From: Apostichopus japonicus
Taxonomy: Eukaryota > Echinodermata > Holothuroidea > Aspidochirotida > Stichopodidae
Reading direction: 5' to 3'
DNA: 64,000 bases
NCBI RefSeq assembly: GCF_037975245.1
Contig: NC_092573.1
Span: 21,729,265 to 21,793,264, forward strand
Below the pieces are notes generated by a model that saw only the letters and a list, made by a program, of their open reading frames with translations, was not told the origin of the DNA and ran no database searches. This document shows, in pieces, positions 54,101-64,000 of the stretch (positions are counted from its first letter, which is position 1; each line of letters opens with the position of its first letter). Position numbers and translations under genes: made by a program.

Positions 54101-55016
54101 AAAGAACTGTTTTCTTGCGAAACTATAGTTTGCCAAAGATCACGTATATAAAGCATAAAACCAGAGTGTTTAGAGTAAATCTTTCCTTCTTATGAACTTA
54201 TGAAGGGTTGTCTCCTTGAATGGATAAACAAAATATCAGCAAACACATCTGCAAAGATCGTTTATGAAATGATTTGATATTAATCTGACGAACCAGTCAA
54301 GAGACCATAATATTGTATCTGGAATAATTCAAAACCAGCACTCTTTTGAAGTCTTTTGAAGGTTATGTTTTCATAGTATCCTGTTCAAGGGTATTCCTTT
54401 GGCAAACATTGTAAAAAATATCTGAGAAAGATATTCCACACTGTTAGTCAAAACCTCGATACTAATATCTTTATTTTGAACTCGAAATATGAATGCTTAA
54501 ACGTTAGGAAATTTTGATTTGATATAGGGGTCTACCGTCCATTATAGGACAACAGGAATTATATATAGGTGGCTTGTGATGTCTTCGGGGCAAATGTTCT
54601 TTAGAAACTCTTTCATTCCTATTATCATGTTCATGTTAGTATATATCCTTGAAATATGATTTCAACTGGGAAAGTTTTCTTAGCTGTCAATTTTCTCTAT
54701 TTTTTTAAGGTTTTCATAACAATGAAAAGTTTTTTTTTTTTTAAAGCAGCTTAACTTTCTTCTGAATAAATGAAGTAATGATGATATAAACGAAAAGCAA
54801 GTGATTTTTTTTCCTCATTTTAATTACAATGATGGTGGTGACATCATACACGTACCCCTGTCACCAGAAGTTTTCACAAAATATTAGTGTAAACTTGGTA
54901 GATAATTAATAAATAACTATAATGTAATAATAACACAAGACAGGTTATTCCAGTTGTTGAGGCTCTGTATTCAATAGTAATAATGCGTATATAGTACTAT
55001 AGTAGAACAATCTGTT
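50446..55016. other. Long gene-poor stretch
   Basis: AT-rich. A (TA)n microsatellite is at 51081-51135. Bases about 53130-53430 (minus strand) are a diverged copy of the repeat also found at 9410-9600 and 19430-19620 in units A and B (shared phrases GCATGAATGG, TGTGGTGC, CTCCCAGGA). A G-rich run is at about 53838-53860. Short frames here have no domain or codon pattern that I trust. Confidence 0.5.
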
Positions 55017-55865
55017 TGAAATGGTCCGGTACGCCTATGAGAGTACATGTAGAGATATGCGGTTCAGCGTCGAAGTTACCTTCATCGCTTTAATAGAACG
55101 AACATTAAAGAGATGACTTTAGGCCGGCAGAATTTTAGCGTTGGAATGTCATACTACAAAGTCAAAGTTGAATTTGACTGCTTAACATTTTCTGTATCTA
55201 CAGGTCAGAGCCATATCCTGACAGCAGTTTGCTGCATTTTCAACTCTGCTAATTGTAACATATTGTACTGCAACCTGCAGTTTAGACCAACCACTGCCAG
55301 TCCTACCTGGAGGTAACATACTTACCCTGACCCAGCCACCATCCTAGCCTATCTATGCCCATATATGGATTTAAGAGTAAATGAGTCAGGGTAAGTATGT
55401 AACCTCCAGGTAGGACTGGCAGTGGTTGTTGAGGCTCTGTATTCAATAGTATATGTATAGTACTATAGTAGAACAATCTGTTATATAAGCTCATTTACTC
55501 TTAAATCCATATATGGGCATAGATAGGCTAGACTAGGATGGTGGCTGGGGTCAAGGGTAAGTATGTAACCTCCAAGTAGGACTGGCAGTGGTTGGTCTAA
55601 ACTGCAGGTTGCAGTACAATATGTTACAATTAGCAGAGTTGAAAATGCAGCAAACTGCTGTCAGGATATGGTTCTGACCTGTAGATACAGAAAATGTTAA
55701 GCAGTCAAATTCAACTTTGACTTTGTAGTATGATATTCCAACGCTAAAATTCTGCCGGCCTAAAGTCATCTCTTTAATGTTCGTTCTATTAAAGCGATGA
55801 AGGTAACTTCGACGCTGAGCCGCATATCTCTACATGTACTCTCATAGGCGTACCGGACCATTTCA
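55017..55865. repeat. Large inverted repeat, ~370-bp arms
   Basis: Bases 55017-55385 are repeated in inverse at 55490-55865 at well over 90 percent identity by eye, with a 104-bp spacer. The spacer itself partly repeats the left flank (GAGGCTCTGTATTCAATAGT at 54959 and 55432). The outer ends read TGAAATGGTCCGGTACGCC. The same predicted peptide appears on both strands and is not a gene. Origin: fold-back element or template-switch duplication. Confidence 0.9.
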
Positions 55866-56523
55866 GTTTGGGGGGGGGCAGAACTTTTGTGCCCGAAAGT
55901 TCCCGTGACACTATCTAAGCGGATCGCCACCATCGGTTGGCGCGTATACGTACAAGAAAAATTTTTGGCAAAATATGCCTCTCTTAATGCCGGAAATGGC
56001 ACTTCTGAGGCCTTGCAAGTTGCATCTAAACATTCTTTATTTTATAATCTCACGTTTAAGAAATTTACACTTCCCCAAAAATTTGGTAAATTAGAAGAAG
56101 AAAAAATGGTAACATCACTTTGAAGGGGGAAAAGAGGACAGTATATTTGTTAAGCTCATATTTAGTTACCGATTTTATTATTTTAAGACAGTACTCAGCT
56201 ACCTCCAGAAAAACATACATTGTTCAACGACACGTAGGCGGGATAGTGTCGGGTGAGACTGCAATTTTTCTCACAAAAAAGTGTAAAAAAATAACAAAAA
56301 ATATGATAAACCTGTAGGCCTACTTCTACGGAATTGTCGGGCAAAAATTGGAAAAGATTCGGGCAAGCTACTTCATATTTATATATATGTATATATATTT
56401 TTTCTCCTCTTAGGCTGCCCGAATTTTTCAGGAGTTTTGCCCGAATTTCTTGCCCTCTGGCAATTTGGGGGGGGGGGCAGTCTGCCCCCTGCCCTCCCCC
56501 CACCCCCGACTCGTACGCCTATG
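55847..56523. mobile_element. Possible DNA transposon fragment with CATAGGCGTACCGG ends
   Basis: CATAGGCGTACCGG at 55843-55856 and CGTACGCCTATGA at 56512-56524 are inverted. A third copy of the end, in inverse, closes the left arm of the neighbouring inverted repeat. It contains the GATAGT/AAGCGGATCGCCACC palindrome seen in the MITE at 35522-35921, and G- and C-runs at 55870 and 56467. No transposase frame and no clean target-site duplication. Confidence 0.5.
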
Positions 56524-56941
56524 ACAGTATACTCTACGACCAACAATATTGAGAGAATGAAGTTACAAGATGTAGCCTACCTCATCTAGATATCTGTTTT
56601 CATAGTCGGCCTCATTTTCCGTCTAAAGTCTTGTATCTATTTATAGCGCCACGTCGCTATGTATAATAAAACCGGTTTACAACGCGCGCGTCTCCGCGCG
56701 TCGCAATGCTGACGTTAGTTAAAACCAGAGATATGTTACAGTGTCATCTTTGGTTGAAATATCTGCGTTAGCGTATACTGATACGTGACTTTTCAAACTA
56801 GGCCCTAACGCGGGTGATTTCGAAAAATGTTCAAACAGTACAGATATGCAAGCTATTTATCGTTGTGCACGTGGCATCGAATACTAAACGCATATACCAC
56901 AGAACAACTTTCAAATAACGTCTCTTGAAGCTGATTTGCAG

Positions 56942-57263
56942 CTGGAATTTTGATCTGTATGTAGACAAATATATAATGGTCGTTGAACTGAAAGAAACCG
57001 TCTGTTCCGGATCCGATGTGATAACATTGCTCACAGGAACGAAAAGTACTAAGAAGAAGCTAAGGCAAGCTCGTGATGCATTCTGGGAACTGAAGGAACA
57101 ATACACACAATTACTGCTTTATCTGCAAATGGTTGTTATGCTGAACGGCTACCACCTGGACTGGTTAAAACTTAACTACCCGGTATACACAGAAGATGGC
57201 CATGAAGAAACAAGAGACATTAAAAGAGTTGATATGATAGAGTTTGATCGAGGATTTCATTAA
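56942..57263 (+). CDS. Possible 3'-terminal exon of an unrecognised gene
   Basis: The sequence CTGATTTGCAG at 56931-56941 is a fair splice acceptor. From 56942 a frame runs to TAA at 57261-57263 (about 106 residues). The peptide has a charged, helix-rich look (STKKKLRQARDAFWELKEQY) with FDLYVDKYIMVVELKET near its start. The D...ExK spacing recalls PD-(D/E)xK nucleases, but this is weak and I do not assign the family. No in-frame ATG with upstream signals was found, and no partner exon was identified on the left. Confidence 0.35.
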
Positions 57264-57485
57264 AAGTTTCATGCATGGCTTCTAACATCATGAGTAACAT
57301 ACCTGATATAGCCTAAACTGTTGCATGTTTTTTTTTTTCATTTCTTAACTACGCAACCAACTTCAACCACTTGAATCACTCAGACAAAGAAAGCCCAATG
57401 TCTCGTTATAGAGTGTAATATGAGGCCTTAATTATAGTCCAAAACTGATGTGCACTCAGTAACAACATTATCGAATCCCATCATA

Positions 57486-57519
<34 letters not shown>

Positions 57520-60500
57520 ACAGTATAGGCTGGGCATTTTGATAGGCCTATTTAAGAATTCTTCGTAGAGCGGTTAAACATTTTTATTCAATGGTTCAAT
57601 TTCCGCTACAGGTTAGTTATGTTTTCCAACATTTTTCAAGCTATAAATAATCATGAAACATGTCAGCACGAATTGATTATTTTACAGCCTGACCTATAGT
57701 CCTAAAAATTTTAACTGCCCTCACAGCATGTAGATATTTATAGTTTCGTCGGTCACATGGTATCTTCGATGGATGTTTTATTGCAGTTTCTGATCGACTA
57801 AAGCTTACCGATGATCCTATATAGTCCTAAAAACTGCCCTTTCCCAGCATGTATGTTTATAGTTTCGTCGGTTACATATCTTTAATGGATGTTTCATTAC
57901 AGTTTTGATCGATACAAGCTTGCCGATGGGATGCCGGAATATTGTCTCTATTTATGTGTATCTAATCTAGCACTAACAGTAACATTCAAGGTATATAATA
58001 AAGCCAGGGATTTTGACGCTCCCATTTGTTTCATCCTACTTCCTTGGCAACCGTTTGAATTGCCATTGAATGGGGTCATTTTTTTATGAGAAGAGGTGAA
58101 TATAATATATCACAAACAGTTTACTATAGCTTACGAGTCCAGTTTATTTAAACTTTTTACTATCTATATAATTATATTCGCCCCGGTCTTGTCTTGTACT
58201 ATGCAAACACCAACTAGTGGTTATCGCTGCACAGGGGACAGCACGCAACATGCACAAGCCTAATTAACAGAGAGAAACACCTCGGGTCCACTCTGATGAT
58301 CAGTCTTCAGACTATAAGTATTCCAATCTAGAATTATTAGCACCATCAATAAAAACAGACTGAGTGCGATTGCTCAAAAAGAGCATTAATCCAATTGATA
58401 ATGTTTCCAGAGATTCCATAGTGTTAGAGCATACACGCTAGACGTCTGTGTAAAGACCTTGTCGAAAGTTTTACTGAAATCTGTAATCACCACATCAGTC
58501 TGAACCTTACAGTTGAGGTTTCTAGCTAGATCATTAATGGTTATTGCCAGCATGTTTCACAGGAATGATGTTTCCTAAAACCATGGTTGCTGCACATTGG
58601 TCAAAAACTGATGGACATCCTTATAGTTCATTATATACGCCCGACGTACGTAGCTTTCACTGTTACCCAACAAAAAAATTCATTTACTCGTACCGTTGTA
58701 CCCTGAAGTTGTACTCGTACTGGAGGCATTGTACTCACACTACGAGTCTACGAACACATGTCTTATCGATATATATACTGGTATAGAGGGTTTCAAGCCG
58801 TGATGGTGGATCCAGTCCCATCCTCGCCCAACCCCCCCCCCCCCCTCCCCCTCGCCCACAATAATTCCCATCTTTCCTTACTAGGCTATGTTCCAATGAA
58901 AGCAACTCCCTTATCTGACCAGTACAGTGTAGTTGTGTGTAGGGTTTCCCTCATGTTAAATTTCAAATGAAGCCTGAGCCATATTATAGCCGGATTTCCC
59001 ACGCGACTATAGACTATCGATAGTATATACTCTTTGTCTTGTCATGTCCTGTACAGGCTTTAGCGTTTGACTCATTTAATCCTTAACTTATGTAGAACAA
59101 AGCAATTAAAAATATGAGACACTCAATAAGGCTATAGTTATCGGATAACTCAATGCAAACATGTCCGGTCAAGATGACCTGAACAAAGCATATACTTGGA
59201 GACATATGCAAAAGAAAAAGAAAAAAAGACAAGAAAGGGCGGAACGTCTTACGGACGGAGTAGCCATGGATTTGAGCCCTAGCACCCAAATGGGGGTGGG
59301 GGGTCTATTTCTTCTAATTTTTAAACTAGTGCTATCCTCACACTCATTCTACAGCTTCTCCCGACGCTCTGCCCCCACCCCACCCCCCTTAGCATACCCT
59401 TTGTTAATTTCTCCATAATTTAACAGCTGATTATGACGCTTCATGTCTTTACCTGTGAACCTCATTGAGCGTTTACATTTATTCAACATGTAATGATGTT
59501 GAGGTATTCACGCCTACACAGTTACATTTTCTTCGTGAACTATAGTCGACATAGTCGTGCTATTAGTTGCATTTAATTTAGTTTACTTAAGAGACCCAAG
59601 GATCAGGAAGCTTTACAATAGCTTTATTTGAGCCCCTATCCGTGGTAGATCGTGGATGAACACCGGCTTATTTCAAGCCTTCTCTCTTCGATAAGTGTTC
59701 AGAGGATAACATGGCAGGGGTGTCAAGTCGCTCCCATTCCTGCTCCCGGGACCGCCATTTAACGTCCCCACTAATACCAAGGGGGCCTACAATTTGTAAA
59801 TAAGTGTAATAAGTGTAATCGTTAAAATGTGCTTTTGTCTTCTTTCTTTCGTGAGTCAAATGATAAATACTATGAAACGAACTACGAATTATTATCCACC
59901 GAAGAGCGAATGAAGAAAACAGGAAATCAATAAAATTGTCTGGTGTAACTTGGGTGCACTTTTAATGAATTATGTGTGTATTCGATGGAATCGTTAAAGC
60001 GATATTACGGTGTCAGACAAAATGTGGCACCTATATTGGAAAAGACAAATTCTCGAAAATATTAGTTGAAAACCCCACCTCAATATCTTGTCCCGAAGGC
60101 TCGAGTTATGTATGATTGATATACTGACTGGATAAACCCTCGCATCTTCCCCGGAGTGAAAAACAGTATATGAGGTAGGTGATGATATAACCACAAATGA
60201 TCTTCAAATGCTTTACAGTTCGATATTAACTTGATATTCTCGTTGATTTCACCTTTTTTCTTGCTTATAACAGGCAAATGGTTCTCTGTATTTAGAATTT
60301 TATCGCGACGCAACTATTTTGTATAAATATTATATTTCTTTGTGACTAAGTGAGTTATATATTAAAATGAAAACAAAAGCAGTTTTAGCAGAATTGCAGT
60401 GGTGACATCATTCACTCTTATGTTGCCAGATATATTCGCAAACTAACAACAAATTTGCAAAATTCATATTCGCAATACACTATCTCTATGACGACCCAAA

Positions 60501-60718
60501 GATTCATAGCATTTCCAACTTCAGAGTTTGGAAAACAGAAAATCCATATAATAACAGTTTGTTCCCTTTTAGGGTATAGACTGTTCATTATTTATTTGAA
60601 GCACATGAGTATTACGCTCTTTGAGCTTCACTGCAAGGTCGAAGGAAAGTGGATATTGATTCAAAGAGATTGGTAATCCGTTACAAGGTATTTTTAGACG
60701 TTATATCTGTATTGGACA
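57264..60718. other. Gene-poor stretch
   Basis: No gene was recognised. It has a duplicated phrase (TATAGTTTCGTCGGT at 57740 and 57858, with CCTATA..GTCCTAAAAA nearby), which is a short ~115-bp tandem duplication. A C-run lies at 58831-58846 and a (TA)n at 57489-57516. Short frames such as 59161-59418 (Lys/Arg-rich start) are not supported. Confidence 0.5.
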
Positions 60719-61513
60719 CTAACTTCAGGGGCGGATCCAGGGGGGGGGGCCGACCCGGCCCCGGCCCCCCCTTTTTGGAAATCAGTTGCGTTTGTTTTAT
60801 GTGGGAGTACTTCAAATTCCTAATAGGCATAACTTGGTGAAAGAAAAGCCTAATATATATCCAGCTGCTCTTCCCTGAAACGCGATCATTTTTATTCCAA
60901 ATTTGAAACTAAGGCAATTATCAGGCCAACGCGACATCACGTATTAATTAGATACGGCTCAGTACTATAGTGCTGACTATTACTGTCAGGGAAAATCAAT
61001 GCACAGTTAGCAAGTATATCATAATTATCTGAATGAAAGGGGGTGTAGGCGGTTTTACACTATCTAACGCAACGTAGTCGCCAAGAACCTGAAGTATTTT
61101 TAAGGGAGGGCCCGAGGAACATGAACCGTTATAGCATGCTCCTCTTGGTGAAACGTAATTGCACCTATTAGGTTAATTGAGTGTAGGAGAGACTAGTGTA
61201 GGTTCTTATGACCAACTAGACCGGTTTCTGCTTTCAAACTTTATAGGAGGAGCTTCATCAGTAGTAGCATTTGAATATTTTGTATTCGGCCTGGGCGTCT
61301 CGTTCTCAAAATGCATCTATTTTCTGTGCACGAGTTTTTATGGACTCAAAGTGCAGCTATAAGAGCATCTAAAAGAGCTTCGTGTGAACCTTGAGAGTCA
61401 GCTGATTCTTCGTTAGTATGAAACCTTTAGTTAACAAGTAAATCTTTAAGATTTTGGGCCCTTTTGTAGGCTAGAATCGGTTCTTTTGGAAACGGTTTGG
61501 ATAAATCCGCGTG

Positions 61514-62401
61514 CAGGGGCGTAGCGAGCAGGTGGGGGGCGGGCGGTGTGGGGGTGTCACCCCCCCCCCCCCAATAATTTGGTCGCTGTCGGCAAAAGGA
61601 GAAAAGGTGAAGAGAGCGGAAGGGGAAGAAAGAAGGAAAGCTGAATAGAGAAAAGGAGAACGGGAGCTTCTTTATCGGTTATTTCGATTTTCCAGTTCTT
61701 CATCTGATAAACTCATTCACCAATCCAATCACTCGACGCCTGCAAGTTAAAAACCTCTCGGCAAATAACTGATAATGTCACGGCCGTCAGTATAGCTACT
61801 GTAGCCAGGCTCAGCTAGACGAGTGCCAGAATCGCCGGCAACTCAGTGAAAGAAATGGAATTAAAGGCTTCCGTATAGGCCGCAGCCCATGAGTCGTGCT
61901 ATCTATCGTGTGACAACGTGTTGTTATTAGCCTCTGTTCAGAATGACGTCATCGCAGATGTCATTCGTTCTCCGTGGAAAACTTAAGGACACGGCTCACG
62001 AATTGTACACAATTTTTAACGTTTCTCGCTTGTTTATCAATGAATGTTGTTATTTCTCATTACCGGAAAGTTTTCTGAACATTTCCATCACGAAGTTTCA
62101 CTATTTCAGCGATCGGTGAAAGAGAAAACACAGTTCGATAATTGGTCCCAATTAATTCTTCTTCTGCCGACTGCCATAAAAATGATATCGAAATGGAAAT
62201 TCTACGGTGCCAGATTTGACTTAAAATATGCACCAGATTGCATCTAAGGACGTTTCAAAACTAAAAATTTTCCAAAGGGGAGGGGGTAGACCCCCTACCC
62301 TTAGACCCCTCCCCCATTTCAGTCACCACTTCCAGATCCGTCGGCAAATCAAATCCTCCACACCCCCACCCCCCCAACAAAAAACCTTCGCTACGCCCCT
62401 G
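61514..62401. mobile_element. hAT-type MITE, CAGGGGCGTAGCGA family (long form), nested in the PLE
   Basis: 888 bp, with ends CAGGGGCGTAGCGAG and TCGCTACGCCCCTG and a perfect 8-bp target-site duplication TCCGCGTG (61506-61513 and 62402-62409). The outer parts match the 353-bp copy at 49418-49770. The middle (about 61681-62207) has no long frame resembling a hAT transposase. Confidence 0.92.
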
Positions 62402-62409
62402 TCCGCGTG

Positions 62410-63359
62410 TTGCGAGATTAAGTGCCAATGTTTCAAAAGTACATTTTTCAAAAGCGTGGTTTTGATATGGGGTGTATAGGTAAGCTTGAACACCATTGGT
62501 GGTTCCTTTTGTGTAGGTTTGGTAGTGAGGTATTGCACACGGTTTTCAAATTTTATGCCTTTCGTGGCTGAGGCAATTTCCTCTTTCTTATAGTTACGGA
62601 GTAACAGTTTCTCTGTGAACGCATTCTATTTTTGTAAGAAATCAGTCTCATTGTTACATAGACGTGCGTATCGTAAGACTTCCCCTTTAATGAAGCCTTT
62701 AAAAGTGGCAAGTGGGTGTGCAGAGTTTCTGTCGAGGTATTGCAAGGTTTCCGTGGGTTTGGTGTAGACTTTGGTGTCTAATAGCCCATTGGTTTCAAAC
62801 CTTGGACCTTTGAAGATTTTCAAATCTAGGTATGTTACCTCGGTGTGTAATATTTCTACCGTAAACTTTAAGAAGCGGTGAATTTCATTCAACCTGGTTA
62901 CTAGTTGTTCAAGTTCCTGAGGTGAACCGTCGTAAAGCAATAGAATTTCATCTCTAGAGCGGAGCCATTTTAAGATTTTATTATCTGTCGGTAAAATCTG
63001 GTTTTCCAGTCTATGCATGACGATATCACAGATTTCCGGAGAGGCTTGGCTACCCATGGCGCAACCGATCTTTTGTAGATAGAATTGGTTATTGGGAATT
63101 ATTGGGAATTAGTTTGCGCATGGATATGGAAGATATTTTATTTATTCCATATTCGCTTTTTTCCGCATTTTCATTAGACTTCTTGACATACATCTAATGC
63201 CTCCTCTTGGGGAGTATTGGTATACATGGCGACGACATCGAGTGTAGCAAGTACTACTGCTTTTGGTAACGGGGTGGCTTCCACAATTTTCAGAATGTGA
63301 TTTGTGTCTTTCACATAGGTGCTTTGTTTTAATACAATAGGAAGCAAAAAATAGTCCAC
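62410..63359 (-). pseudogene. Penelope-like reverse transcriptase, degraded
   Basis: Reading leftwards: ATLDVVAMYTNTPQEEA (motif A region, near 63210-63240), then a frame break around 63175; FYLQKIGCAMGSQASPEI near 63040-63090; WLRSRDEILLLYDGS (motif C region, DE in place of the usual DD); YLDLKIFKG; VYTKPTETLQYLDRNSAHP; and FKGFIKGEVLRYARLCNNE to 62626. After a stop, further frames give KLTYTPHIKTTLL near 62440-62490. Past the nested MITE the sequence continues as PFPKEPILAYKRAQNL near 61440-61500. Stops, shifts and the altered motif C show it is dead. The identification rests on the PLE-type KPTE..YL..NSAHP signature. Confidence 0.75.
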
Positions 63360-64000
63360 AAATTCCGATATTTTTTCCGTCGGTGATCCGTTTCCGCTTA
63401 TTATCGGGCCCTCCCTTAAAAATACTTCAGGTTCTTGGCGACAACGTTGCGTTAGATAGTGTAAAACCGCCTACACCCCCATTCATTAATGAGTATATCA
63501 TAATTATCTCATTGAATATATCTTGTTTTACGTTTTTTCTTGGGGTGAATCTGGTGTCATAATTTTCGCGCAGAAGAAAAAACGAATCGACGCAATAATA
63601 GTGTATCCATTGTACATGCACTGTTGAGCGTTGTTAAATATGTGTCTATCGAGAAAAAATATGTGCACAAAAAAGCGTGTCTGCAACGTTTCTGGTTTTT
63701 CTAGTTTTTGGCGAAATGTTTCACCATTTTGCATCTAAGCACTCACAATTAACCAAAAATTTCCAAGGGGGAGGGGGACAACCCCTCCCCCTTGGAAATT
63801 TGTGGCCCCCTACCCTCCCTCCCTTTTTGACCCCTCCCCTAGGACGCAGATCACTAAAGTGCTACCATCGGGATGTCGGCCCCCCTTTTCTCAAAATCCT
63901 GGATCCGCCCCTGCTAACTTCCTTAACTCACGAAAAGAAAACAAAGAAAGGAAAACGATTATATCACGGTGTATTTACATCAAGACAGAATAACTTACTA

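Larger units (their letters stand above)
61031..63491 (-). mobile_element. Penelope-like element (PLE) with inverted terminal repeats, inside the MITE
   Basis: Bounded by an 18-bp perfect direct repeat AGTATATCATAATTATCT (61013-61030 and 63492-63509), taken as the target-site duplication. Terminal sequences 61031-61115 and 63404-63491 are inverted copies of each other. The interior encodes a PLE reverse transcriptase on the minus strand. Excluding the nested MITE and its duplicated target, about 1.56 kb of PLE remains. Inverted or direct LTR-like ends are known for Penelope-type elements. Confidence 0.75.
60727..63913. mobile_element. hAT-type MITE, CAGGGGCGGATCC family, split by a nested insertion
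   Basis: The ends (C)AGGGGCGGATCCAGG and CCTGGATCCGCCCCTG are inverted. The 8-bp target-site duplication CTAACTTC is at 60719-60726 and 63914-63921. Without the PLE and one duplicated 18-bp target the original element was about 710 bp. The right part carries TTTCCAAGGGGGAGGGGG palindromes. It is non-coding. Confidence 0.82.

Noticed and set aside
55113-55769. A gene encoded twice, on opposite strands (MTLGRQNFSVG...)
   Set aside because: The two frames are mirror copies in the arms of an inverted repeat, short and without a domain.

Overview
This is a window of animal nuclear DNA. It is AT-rich and full of introns, microsatellites, minisatellites, hAT-type MITEs, a tRNA-derived SINE, Penelope-like elements and a non-LTR retrotransposon. 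The gene families (an expanded Rv2258c-like SAM-dependent methyltransferase family, an HS2ST/UST-type 2-O-sulfotransferase, a TIR-domain protein) and the repeat types fit a marine invertebrate deuterostome, perhaps an echinoderm such as a sea cucumber. That placement is inference. No bacterial operon, CRISPR array, phage or standard tRNA/rRNA gene was seen.

Layout. (1) 1-506 is the 3' end of a TIR-domain protein gene on the + strand. (2) About 2.43-28.3 kb is a tandem segmental duplication of three 7.7-10.3 kb units (A, B, C). Each unit carries one complete four-exon methyltransferase gene on the minus strand. (3) 30.46-34.78 kb holds a fourth, more divergent but complete copy, and 43.5-43.7 kb holds a decayed exon-4 relic of a fifth. 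I rebuilt the exons by matching GT/AG boundaries across copies. All four genes give exon lengths of 188, 215, 120 (123 in the fourth) and 566 nt and encode 362, 362, 362 and 363 residues without a frame break. (4) 35-46 kb is gene-poor: MITEs, satellites, a 5'-truncated LINE and a 487-bp CAT/ATG trinucleotide array. (5) 47.09-48.33 kb is a single-exon Golgi-type 2-O-sulfotransferase. (6) 48.3-64 kb is mostly repeats: a second SINE copy, a 370-bp inverted repeat, a possible orphan exon at 56.9 kb and a three-level nest of transposons at 60.7-63.9 kb.

The methyltransferases appear to be a family expanding by local duplication. A, B and C differ by few residues, while their introns and spacers differ through insertions, deletions and minisatellite expansion (a 143-bp unit present once in A, 12 times in B and not in C). 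The substrate of these enzymes cannot be read from the sequence. The sulfotransferase and the TIR gene look like independent neighbours, not partners.

Most other long open frames are accidental. They come from (TA)n, (CAT)n and minisatellites whose period is a multiple of three, or lie antisense to real exons.
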